From NCBI RefSeq assembly GCF_040958095.1, contig NC_091160.1:38195996-38259995 (forward strand): a stretch of DNA of 64,000 bases. Reading direction: 5' to 3'. This document shows, piece after piece, positions 11,361 through 22,800 of the stretch (its first letter is position 1; the number at the start of each line of letters is the position of its first letter). Both the position numbers and the translations under genes were made by a program. The stretch comes from Procambarus clarkii (lineage: Eukaryota; Arthropoda; Malacostraca; Decapoda; Cambaridae). The notes under the pieces were generated by a model that saw nothing but the letters and a program-made list of their open reading frames with translations, had not been told where the DNA came from and ran no database searches.

Positions 11361-11667
11361 CGGGAGCCGGCCGGCCGAGCGGACAGCACGCTGTGCACGT
11401 GATCCTGTGGTCCCGGGTTCTATCCCGGGCGCCGGCGAGAAACGATTGGCAGAGTTTCTTTCACCCTATGCCCCTGTTACCTAGCAGTAAATAGGTACCT
11501 GGGAGTAGGTCAGCTCTCACGGGCTGCTTCCTGGGGTGTGTGTGTGTGTGTGTGTGGGGTGTGGGAAAAAAATAGTAGTAGTAGAAACAGTTGATTGACA
11601 GTTGAGAGACGGGCCGAAAGAGCAGAGCTCAACCCCCCGCAAGCACAACTAGGTGAATACACACAAC
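11361..11667 (+). mobile_element. tRNA-derived SINE with LINE A-like tail
   Basis: The head GGAGCCGGCCGGCCGAGCGG and the B-box-like GGTTCTATCC resemble a tRNA. The body contains TTTCTTTCACCCTATGCCCC. A TG run lies at 11536-11556. The tail (about 11600-11667) ends CCGCAAGCACAACTAGGTGA then ACACAC, matching the end of LINE family A at 9730-9783 rather than the tail of the SINE at 19773. Confidence 0.85.
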
Positions 11668-11802
11668 CATTCCTGGACGCATCTACCCACACAAACTCCA
11701 GCTCATAAATAATAAAAAAAAATCAGACTGATAACACCCACCTCTGCACATTTAGAGATGACATTTAAGCGCATAAAACGCGAACAGTAATGGTAAGCGT
11801 AC

Positions 11803-11962
11803 CTGAGAGAACAGTTGTGGTGAGGAGGAGGAGGAGCTGCACTGTGCACCGGGTTGACGTCTACACTGACACCAACAGCAACAGCCACCCAACAGTTGTG
11901 GTGGAGAGGTCCACCTTGACCCCAGCAGCAACAACCACTACTCTTTACTAGGTCACTCACTG
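11803..11962 (-). other. Probable 5' UTR exon and start region of the POT gene
   Basis: The minus strand reads a strong donor (TCTCAG then GTACGC) at 11803-11802. Upstream is a stretch with no ATG, and near 11960 a TCAGTG resembling the arthropod initiator. Splicing to the acceptor at 10057-10056 (AAACAG) would place the first AUG just inside the next exon. This is inferred from signals only; no TATA box sits at the expected distance. Confidence 0.45.
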
Positions 11963-12167
11963 AATACATTCTCTCCTGGTCTCAGATGCTGTATCTTTTA
12001 ATACAAACTGTATTATAACTTAGAGTGGTGCTTTAAATGGATTGTTTTATGTATATACGGTATAAAGCGCTTCCCAGTCACATAATGATATTTACAATTA
12101 TGGATACAATGCTAGCAGACTGCCCCCTAGCTAACACATCCCACTCCTTGATTCCTGGCTGGTGAAA

Positions 12168-12280
12168 GTGTCCCTCTGTTTGTTTCCTAGTTTTCTCCGT
12201 GTCCCTTAGTTTCCTAGTTTGGGTCCGTGTCCCTCTGTTTGTTTCCTAGTTGGTGTCCGTGTCCCTCTGTTTCCTAGCGA
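12168..12280. repeat. Short tandem repeat, GTGTCCCTCTGTTT units
   Basis: About four imperfect units of 20-45 bases combining GTCCGTGTCCCTCTGTTTG and TTTCCTAG. It lies between the POT start region and NCBP2. Confidence 0.75.
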
Positions 12281-12284
12281 ACTG

Positions 12285-12950
12285 TCCGCTAGCATTATAT
12301 CCTTAACTGTAAATTTCAATTGGTGACATGGAAGGACATTATACCATATATACAGCACACTATCCAATTAAATCATCATTCTGAGATATAGGTCATAGTC
12401 AGTCTTGCAGTAAAATGTATATTGACGAAGAGCGGGAGAGTGCACCCCATTGACTGTGACCTAGTACATGTGGCCAACAACTGTGGGTTCAGATCTGGCT
12501 GATGCTGTTTATGTGGACCTTAGCGCCGTGCGTACCTTGTAACCTTGCGATGATTTAGGGGCTGAACGGTCCCGCGGCCCGGTCCTGGCAGGTCTTCTAC
12601 CAGGCGTACTGTAGCTCCTCCCCGCCACTGCTGTTCTCTCAGGTACACTTATCATTACTGTTTGCGTTTTATACACTAAAGAGGAGAGGGCCAAGTATGC
12701 TGCCCTGTGGAACACCGATGTTTATAGGTAGTGTCGGAGAAATGGAATTATTCACAGAAACATACCGGAGCCTGTCAGTAAGGTAGGACTGAAGGTATTG
12801 AAAATTGAATTGAAATAAGTTTATTGAGGTAAAATACACACAAAGGGAAGAGGTAGCTCAAGCTATTCTCACCCCATTCAGTACTTTTTTGTACCATTCA
12901 GTACCATTCAGTACATTGAAATTTACAGTTAAGGATATAATGCTAGCGGA
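12285..12950. repeat. 36-bp perfect inverted repeat pair
   Basis: Bases 12285-12320 and 12915-12950 are exact reverse complements over 36 bp (core GCTAGCATTATATCCTTAAC). The pair brackets a SINE-tail fragment and part of a LINE B copy. Confidence 0.85.
12535..12620 (-). mobile_element. SINE tail fragment
   Basis: Minus-strand remnant with the GACCGGGCCGCGGGACC and AAATCATCGCAAGG elements seen at the ends of the SINEs at 9074 and 19773. No tRNA head. Confidence 0.55.
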
Positions 12951-13300
12951 AGGTATTGCAGGGAGTGACCTCTGACTCCTTAATGATGTAATTTAAGAAG
13001 AAGGTTTTGGTGATTGACAGTGTCAAAAGCCTTACGTAGGTCCACAAATATCCCAACAGGGAACTCATTTTTATCAAGAGCTGCATGTATCAAGTTAATC
13101 ATACTAATAAGTGCATCGTTAGTGCTTTTTTTGGGTCTGAAGCCATATTGACAAGAGCTTAGTATATTGTGTATGGCTAGGTAAGAGTAAAGCTGCTTGT
13201 AGATTAGTTTTTCAAATATTTTTGACAAGTTTGGCAGAATTAATATAGATCTGAAGTTGTTGACATCAGTGAGATCACCATCAGTGAGATCACTTTAATC
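12640..13300 (-). mobile_element. LINE family B, reverse-transcriptase fragment
   Basis: The minus strand encodes SKIFEKLIYKQLYSYL, CQYGFRPKKSTNDALISMIN and FVDLRKAFDTVNHQNLLLKL (13228-12980). After an insertion at about 12800-12955 it continues with GVPQ-GSILGPLLF near 12715-12660. It is the same family as 45390-47625. Truncated at both ends. Confidence 0.85.
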
Positions 13301-13400
13301 TGTTAGATTAAGGACCTGCCCGAAACGCTGCGCGTAATAGTGGCTTTACAAGATTGTAAATACTATGCTATGTATTCTCACAAAACCAATGTAACAACTA
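13300..13400 (+). mobile_element. LINE family B-type 3' tail fragment
   Basis: It contains GACCTGCCCGAAACGCTGCG and TAGTGGCTTTACAAGA, the conserved end seen in several copies in the window. The orientation is opposite to the adjacent LINE B fragment. Confidence 0.65.
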
Positions 13401-13756
13401 GAAGTCTGCTGATTTTATTGGATGATCCATAGATGTGTGGCTCCTCTTGCATGATAGTATGATAATAGATGGAATTACTGGTGTCAATTTCACTTTGCCT
13501 CAGATCTACAAGATCTTGTTGAAGTTCTCGGTGTACTGCTGCTCTCAGAGTCTGTTAATTTTATTGGAAAATCCACAAATGTATGGCTCTTCTTGCAGAG
13601 GCTCTCCAGACGACCAGAGAGAACGTGTGATGATGGCTGGGGTATAAGCGCCCGGCGACTTCCCTCAGTTACAGCCACAACAACATCGTCGACACGCGCG
13701 GGCGAGCGCCCTGCGGGGTCTGAGTGTTTATTTTATTTTGTATAGTCCAGAGCAGG

Positions 13757-13804
13757 ATGACGGCAAGCGTGGACCTCAGCTCGTACAGGGACCAGCACTT
13801 TAAG
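13757..13804 (+). CDS. NCBP2: NCBP2 exon 1
   Basis: 16 codons, [16 protein letters not shown], matching the insect orthologue start. It is followed by GCAAGA rather than GT, so the donor reads AAG then GCAAGA. Confidence 0.93.
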
Positions 13805-16800
13805 GCAAGAGGAATGCTGGGGCTTGAGAATAGCATATTGACTACATTAGTGGAACACTCACAGGTCGTTTGTTCATTGGTGTGCGTGTTTGAAATCTTA
13901 AGAACAACGATATATGGTGCTACATAGCCTTCCCCGGTTTGGTGCCTTCTTTTGATACTTACTTACTAGAACAGCGATATTTCCTTTTCAATTTTTGTTA
14001 TATCAAATTTATTTCACAAAGACTACTTTATCTGGCATATAATTACACTTGTGGAACCCATAGGCCTGGCACCTTGATTACTGTGACACTACCAGGATGA
14101 AGCGGTCCGTCTAATTACCGCAAGCTACCACAAGCTACACAAGCTTCACAAGCTTCACAGAGCTTCCTGGCAATACGTTAGTAATGAATAAATATGATAT
14201 ATTTACTCATTATAATGTTGGTGCTGAATGTACAACACGAAAAAAACATAATTTTAATCAGAAAAAGTATCTTTTTATAAAGAAATTCGATGAAAATAAA
14301 GAGCTGGTGACGCCAAATAAAGTCGACGATCCAAGCGTCGGCTAAGTTAGGTAAGGTTAGGTTTGGTTTGGTTAAGTCAGGTTAGGTCAGCCTAACCTAA
14401 CATATCATATTTATTCATTACTAACGTATTGCCAGGAAGCTTTGTGTAGCTTGCGGTAATTAGACGGACTCGGATGAAGCAAGTGGCAACAGCTGAACTT
14501 GCCAAACATGTTGTCTTGGTGTGTGACAGTGATGCTGTAGTGTCAGATCTCTATGGCTTTGTTATTTGTAATTTGGTATTAAAAGCAAATTATGAAATTA
14601 TAGCAGGCAAATTTATAAAATAAATCATTTCTGATGTCTTGCTTCTTGGCTATTAATAATTTTTGTCGGGGGACAGGCAGCCTTTGTATATACTGTATAT
14701 ACATTCAGAGTATATCAAGGTTCTTTCAGGATCGAACTACTGACCTTCCCTAGGATACAACCCCATAACAGTTGCTTAACAACAGGGAACCTAGTTACTG
14801 GAAGGTGAACAAATGTATTAGGTGAAAGCAAACTTGCCCAACCATTAATGTCTCACCTGGGATTCCCAATTGTAAGTGGAGAAAAAATAGTAAGATTTCA
14901 ATAAAAAACAATTGAGATTGTAGACTTCTCCACCTTCATAAATGGTTCCACTCTTCCCTTACAATACAATACGAGTTCTCTGTCTTTTTCCATATGTTCT
15001 CTTTAATTTACTCTTGTATACCTGTATTAAGTGTCTCAAGCATGTATATTTATTATTTTTGAACAATCCTCTTTATCTTTTATTAAATTTTAGTCCTAGT
15101 CAATATTAGTTACCATAAATGAAATAATAAAAGAAATTGTGACTTGTAGGCTATAATAAAATAGTCAAATACACACACAAAACAATATATGGTACACATA
15201 AATGATAGGAAGTAGATTTTTCACCTTCCGTCATCATGGAAATGACTAGGATTACTACACATTACTACATATAGTGGGCTATAAAAGCTAGGTTAAACTA
15301 TCTTCACTTATATTGGGCTCTTGAATATTTAATTATACACCTATTGGATGCTCCAAAGTAACCACATCATAGTAGCTCTCTCTCCCTTTCCTTGTCATAC
15401 AATGTATGAGGGGTACTCAGTATAGTTTTACTTAGGCTTGGTGGTTAAATATTGATATCAAAACTATTGTACTATGAAAACACTGGATGTTCATCAGTGC
15501 ACATTATCATTACAGTATTTTGTCTTTCCACAAGTGTTCAATCATATTATTCAACTATACAATATAGGACTTCCTTCCTTGTAATATTGCACATTTCACT
15601 CAGGTCACTTGTTTACAAATAATGTTCTATTTTCTTAACGATCAAATAAAAAGTGTGACGTTCACAAATCATCAGTGAGAACTAGTTGTATAACCCATAC
15701 GTGATCTATGGCTTTCAGATATTAATAAATACAGTATACAATGACTCATAAATTTGCAGAGTGATTACAGTTTTCCCTGAATTTGACAAATCCTCATCCC
15801 TGACATTTGCTTTTAGTACTGGGTCATACCTTCCCCGATGATAACAAGTACTCAAATGTGTTGGCAGAAGATTCCTCATGGCTAATGATGAAGGCACCAT
15901 GCCTCCTTATGATGCCTGACTAAAGTGGTGGGCCTCTCAAGTCCTCAAATCCAACTCTCTCCTCTCGAAAGAGGTAGAAGCTGGAAAGTTCATTCTATTG
16001 GTAATATAGTAGGTACTGAACATTTTCTATTTGTTGTCGTAACCTTTTTTGAAAGTGTAACTATGCAATTTCTGATTTTCCAGCCTTTTGGGACAGAACC
16101 ACTCTTCTTGTTGTGCTCCCTCCTGATTGGCTGACATTTGTTTCAAATTACTGTACAGTATCTCTGATATCAGCTGGTTAGTCAAAAGTTTATACAGTAC
16201 AGTACTGGTATTCTCAAACATACTATCTATAACGTACTAACGTTTTTACTCTGCCTCAAACACCTGTACAAGATACAGTACATGAGTTTAGAGATGGCAT
16301 TAAAACAAATGTTCATGAAATGTGTAAATATTTAATTCAAAGTGATCTGTTACCAGAAATTTTAGTCAAATATCCCATTTGTTAACTGTAGGTAATAAAT
16401 GTGGGGTACGTGATAGGCAAACCAAATTACGAAGCTTGTGCACCACATATGTAAGCTACTTAGAGACTGTACTTGTGGTCATTCTGGAACCCATTATTGA
16501 TGTTGAATTTGGTTTTAAATATGCTCAGTAGCTTTTCCAAGGCCACAACTATAACTCTTAATGTTTCCTCCATTTGTGAAGTTGATCTCAACATCCTAAG
16601 CAATTCCACACATCTCCCGCTTTAGTGAACTCTTGTTTGTTGAATCGGGTGAGTAAATGCAATATGGAAAGTGCATATTCCAAGTGGAGATTCGTTGAAT
16701 CAAGGTTCCACTACTTGCATTAGATGAACTACCAATTCGACAAGTTCTAGCACCTTGTCTGACCACCTTCAGCACTCGATGGCCAATGAATCTTTCTCTC

Positions 16801-19800
16801 CATTTTGGGTTTTCTTGATGTAGACTGCTTAAGAGGTTGTCATTATAGTAACACTTCTTGAAATATCCTCTGTTAATTATAGACACTTTTGAACAAATCC
16901 ACAAAGGCCATGACGAGGGTTCGAACCTACGTTCGAGAGGATCTTGGTACTTTTGGTGTAGATACTTTTGTTGTTTTTAACATACATTTCTAGTCTCTGG
17001 CCAATACAGTTGAAATATGATACACTACTGGAGCCTACAGAATTAACTTTGTCTCCATTTATTCTCATACATTCATGTCAGTTCATTCTATAATTAAATG
17101 GTTTATAAATAATCTTTGTATCTCAGGGTATGTGTTGTTTGTTATTCAAGTGTTAGAATGAACTTTCATGAGGTCATTTCAGGTTAGAATTGGATATTCA
17201 ACTGGTGCCTCCTTAGCACCAGTTTGACCCCCACAGAGTAATTTTATGCATTTTTTGACTTGCAAGTTATAGAATGTGTCGGCTCTGACTGACATGACTT
17301 TATTCAACGAGTCCAGAATAAATCTTTCCTCCAGAAGAATGTTTTCTAATCAAATTAGCATTTTATTATCATTCAAACTGCCCATTTTTATTCAGGAAAT
17401 CTATTTATAATTTTTGCATTTATATTATACTCTCATTAATGCCCTTTTGTTTATCCATATTTAATTTGTATTTAATAGTAAATTGAATAGAAAAGCAATG
17501 TCATCTTCAGCACTTTCTCTGAGCACATGTGCATTACAGAATTTCAATCTTGTGTAGATTTTTTGGTGCAACAGTGAAATGTAGAGATGGTCTCCCAACT
17601 TTTTATGATAGCACAAGAAGGTGCTGTATCAGACAAAGTTGTACAGTGCACCATTTAACATACTGCATTGTGTTTAAAGTGCTGTCTTTAAATATTATAT
17701 CCTGTTAGGTTTTAATGATAGGGGAAATGGCAGCAAGTGCCACCAGTAATGAAGCTGGTGGCAAATGCCACATACCAACCAAAGTTTTTCACTGTCCAAA
17801 GCATACCCCCACAAAACCTTAGACACAAAGGTTAAATAGCATATTGTCTGCAAGGCTTAATACAAAAATTAAGCTAGACACAGTATCATTGCATAGAACT
17901 TTGAGCAGGTCAGCTTTGAGATTCAACTATTATGTGAATGGGTATAAATTTGCCAGAACTGAGTCATTGTTCATTCATGCAATAACTTATAAAATACACT
18001 TTCAAATAAACACTAAACTAACATAGTATTTTTCCTACAGTTGGTGTGTATCCTCCATGGACTTTCGCTTGTACAAACGACCATGCTGCACTCATAGCAG
18101 CGCCCCTAGCAGAATATCTGGCCCATATCTATATCTGTTATAGTATTGTAATAGGAAATATTGATATTAGTAAATATAAAATTGTAACAGCATTGATTTG
18201 GAACATTATATTGACAGAACGAGACAAATCAGTTACAAAAAGTTCCATGGGAGTCAAATTAAGCCTACCTGATGTTAAAGTGTTGAACTGCATATATACA
18301 TATATACCCCACCTCACTATATTCTGTTTATTTATCTTCAGTTGGTCCAAAAGTTCTTCTATTCCCAAAGCAAAACCTGGGTTCAGGCTTGTCCTGTGTT
18401 GTATCCCTTTATTAAATTTTAGAAAACTCTAATATCAAAAATTGAGTTTACAAATTGTCTTCTAATTTTTTGTTTCATCTCCAAATTTTTATTGGTTATA
18501 TTTGTTATGCCGTAATTTTATATAGATTATTTTGACCTGTTACGCCTACCTACCTGTTGAAGTTTCTGGGGATGAATGTCCCTGTGACAACTCTTATCGG
18601 GCCTCCTTGTGCAACCCTCTTCATCATTTCTTCCTTTATTGTTCCATGTTTGCTCAATACTACCAGTCCCAAATATTATATTGGCAATATCAACCCATTT
18701 CATTCCTGCACTCCACCATGGTTTCTGTTTATTCTGTGGGGCTTAGAAATTCTCATTATTCTCTTGCATTTCAATGTAAACTGCACCTGAGGAACAGTAA
18801 TTGTCTACAGTACATTTGGGCCATCACAAAGATTGCATATTAGTTCTTGTTGAAAGGCTTTACTGTAAGGGCAATAAAAAACTCAATACTCTACATTCTA
18901 TGTATTCTGTACTAGCAGAGTTATAATTATATGATATACTGAATGTTCTTTTTTGAGTTCTCCTGCATTATCTCTTAAGAGGTGGCAAGATCAGAATAAG
19001 CAGATAAAATGTGATTGTATGTGATTGAAAGTGATTAACATATTGGAAGAAGTCAAGAAATGTAAATACATTTTATCAGTTCTCATTAATTCGTGAAAGA
19101 ACTGATTGGATCCCATGGAAAGAATAAAAATGTTACTAATATTATGAAGAAAGTATTGCATGATAGCTAGCTCCTTAAAACCTTTTGCGAGTGAAACGTG
19201 GAAAGGACGAGGCCATTTAAATTTTTTATTTATTGAAAGGAATTTAGGAAATGCATGTAATCAAAGTAGATGAGGTGTAATAAGTCAAGTCAAGTATATC
19301 AGAATTGTGATGTGACAGAGGTCAGAGGTGATGGGTCTCAGAGTCATGAGACATAGTGGGCTCTACCATGGCCTCAACACCAGAAAAGAATGACATAATT
19401 TGTGAGGAAAATGTACGAGTACTATAGAGGGAGCTAGAGCAGTGGGGTTGTTTGTCAACATTAAGGGAACAGTAATTGGAGAGTTATAAATGAGATAGTT
19501 GCCGTTACAACATGGGGTATAGAACAAGCTAGGAGATAGCTTTTGCAAGATTGTTTGTAAAGATATTTGTTGTGGAAAACTATTGTTAACGAGAGCACCA
19601 GGGAGGGTTAAGACATGGGGATGTGCACACAGATCCAGGTCTAGGTCCACAATAAATAGAAGTTACAATTTTTGGAATTAGCCAGTTCTCTTGAGTGATT
19701 ATAAATTATAATAGAGCTAAGACTGGATCTTATCATCTGATGGGTCAGTGGGTAACTATAGTGCATGGGAGAGGGAGCCGGTCGGCCAAGCGGACAGCAC

Positions 19801-22800
19801 ACTGGACTTGTAATCCTATGGTCCCGGGTTCGATCCCGGGCGCCGGCGAGAAATAATGGGCAGAGTTTCTTTCACCCTATGCCCCTGTTACCTAGCAGTA
19901 AAATAGGTACCTGGGTGTTAGTCAGCTGTCACGGGCTGCTTCCTGGGGGTGGAGGCCTGGTCGAGGACCGGGCTGCGGGGACACTAAAAAGCCCCGAAAT
20001 TATCTCAAGATAACCTCAAGATATGGGGATTTCTTTTCTGACTAGTGTGAAATTATAAGGTGAATAGTTTTCAATATAGAGAACTAGATGGGGGTGCCCA
20101 GCAGTGCCCAGATCCCTGTTTCTTTGATTCTCCCTCCATCCCATTCTCCCTCCCATTCTTTCCCCCTCTCCCCTTTTTTCTCCCTCCCTCCCTCTCTCCC
20201 TCTGGTTTTCTGTTTCTCTTATAAATATACAACTTTTTGGGGGGTATGAGGATATAATCTGAAACTAAAGGCAACATTAATAGCTTTAAAATTAACAAGA
20301 TATTTTTCTGGAATATAATGTTAATGATGGGGACCTATTTCTTAGTATAGGCATTCTTCCTATTCCTTACTATGCTGAAAGTTTCTTCATTCACCTTAAT
20401 GGGTAAAGGTTATATAACCAGTTAATTAAAACGGGTTATCTTGATGGCCTAAGAGAGCATTTTTATCCCTTACAGGGTTCGCGTTCAGATCAGGAGCGTC
20501 TGTTACGCAACTCCACCACACTATACGTTGGCAACCTGTCCTTTTACACCACCGAAGAGCAGCTCTATGAATTGTTTGGGCGTGGAGGAGATGTAAAACG
20601 CATTGTAATGGGCCTTGACAAATTTAAGAAGACACCATGTGGCTTCTGCTTTGTTGAATATTTCACCAGGTGTGTGACTGTGCTGATAACATTTTTTGTA
20701 TTACTTATTATAAATTCCCTTTCTTCTATAAGCTTTTTCTTTACAGTTTGATATGTAAAATTAAATTTGTATTCCAAGTATTTTTCCCACACACTAAATA
20801 TACACTCCTAAACCTTGTAGAGCAGAAATTTATATGCATTTATGCAAAATAACAATTGTTCACCATTGTGGTGGCTTTAGGACAACAAAAATGAGTTAAT
20901 AACAGTTGTTGTTAAATTGGCGTGTTGCTAGTTAACAAGTGCTGTATATACCTAATACAATCTTTTATGTTGAGGAGAATTTTTACAAGTGGCAATGAAA
21001 GCGGAATATGATTAGATACAGTTTGTTGCATAAAATTCTACTAATATTTAATTAATTTAGCTTTATTAAAGTTTGTGATGAGATGGGCTGTATTGTATCT
21101 GCTTGACGAGTTCATTATTCATATTAACTCACTGCCCTAAAAAAAGAAAAAAAAAGAAAAAAAATGGGCTTGGTTGTCCAGCTGAATTTAGTCCATATCT
21201 TGGTACATATAAGGCATTTGCTAACAAGCCTGGCTAAACAGTATAAAAAACATGAGAAAAATACAGTACAAGTTTTGCTATTTTCAATAGATCTTGCTCA
21301 CTAGAAACTCTTCTCAGGAGTTTTTTTTTTTTTTTTTTTTGTATGTACTGTACAGTAGTGTGGCTTATAGTATATACTTCCATATTAATATTGTTAAATT
21401 TATGAAATTCACAGGTATTTTAAAAAATAAGATAAAAACTGCACTTCTATCCAATTACAGTCCCATTGACACAACACCAGACTCTATTAATAATGGCAAA
21501 ACTAGGCTACCACCACATTGTGGACACCTTATCTCTGTACAAAAAACCTGCACTCTCATTCCCTGCACTATTCCACCACCCAATTATCATATGGTTGGGC
21601 ATGCACTTGACAACTGCAAGACTTAGATACCTGAGAGTTCCTGTAATAACCCAGGGTATCTTTCTTCTCACAAGAGGAGTTCCTGGGAGAGATTAAATCC
21701 TTTGCTGGTCCTTGTTGGTATAAATCATGTCATTAACGTGAGACTTGCTACAATGTTCTATATTTCATTTATCTGCTGTGATTCACTACAGTGCTGGACA
21801 TCTCATGCTGAATACAGATAAAACTAAAATCCCTTGAAACTTTGCAAAAGGAAGCTAAGCAAATCATCCTTAGGGGCTCCAAAGTCCATGAGAATAAGTG
21901 AAAGAATTTTGTCCATTAACATAGTTTTGTGTGAAGGCATCTAGTAAATGTCAGCAACACATGAAATTTCAAACTAAGCTCTTTAATATGCTACATTCAC
22001 ATGAGGCATATTGAGGGAGAGGGAAACTTGATTATGGATTTTGGTTTTACATGGTAGCTAACTCCATCAAAACATTAAATATGTGCCCAACTCAAACTAA
22101 TGATCAATTATCCAATTAATCCATAGGATAACTGGGATTTATTAGATTTCATAAATGCACCCAAGAAAGATAATGTATTTGCTAGAGTGCTCAAGTTATG
22201 GGTAACAGTGTTTATCAGTGTTGAACTGATTGCTCTGTAGAAGAGGGTGGAAGATGTACTGGGTGCCCATGTAATATGTTCAAAATATCTTGCTCATACA
22301 GCAATGAAGTGTGTCAATGACTGTGCTAGTACGACTCAAGCCACACTTGCAGGTCACTGAATGTTTAAAAGACAAAGGCAGTGGAATTATATACTGTAAT
22401 TCACGGAGTGCACTCCTGGTATTAAATGCACACAGTAGTAACACCCAGAAAATAGCTAGTGATATTCAAATGATTATTTTAACTGCTAAAGAAAATTGAT
22501 TTGAAATTAAATTTCTTTGGATGCCATCACGCGTTGGCATCTCAAAGCATGATACTGTTGACATGCTTACCAAGACAGCCTGTAGTAGACCAGTATAGAT
22601 CAGTAGTAGAAATTAATACAGCCATTTCATTAGTAGTGGCAGAAAATACTTAAATGAATATCTGATGCTAATCTTACTTGTCTAAATAATTCTGAATACC
22701 ACGACGAGACATTTAAATATGGGACTAATAGAGCTAAAACTCATCAATGCGATGTTATGGTGGCTAGAATACACATGGGATACAGACGTATCTGGCAGCT

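Larger units (their letters stand above)
11963..13756. other. Divergent intergenic region between POT and NCBP2
   Basis: About 1.8 kb between the two transcription starts, mostly repeats described separately. The last 130 bases before the NCBP2 ATG are CpG-rich (CGTCGACACGCGCGGGCGAG near 13686) and probably hold the NCBP2 promoter and 5' leader. No TATA box seen. Confidence 0.5.
14475..19772. other. NCBP2 intron 1, mostly featureless
   Basis: AT-rich intron with only short chance open frames. Two small repeat remnants are described separately (about 16420-16512 and 16890-16962). No coding motif or RNA gene was recognised in the rest. Confidence 0.6.

Noticed and set aside
11703-11969. Minus-strand 88-codon frame as a protein start for the POT gene
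   Set aside because: No similarity to POT N termini, and the donor at 11803-11802 cuts it. Better read as 5' UTR.
19773-19860. tRNA gene
   Set aside because: The tRNA-like module runs straight into SINE body and tail, lacks a proper acceptor stem, and has sister copies in the window.
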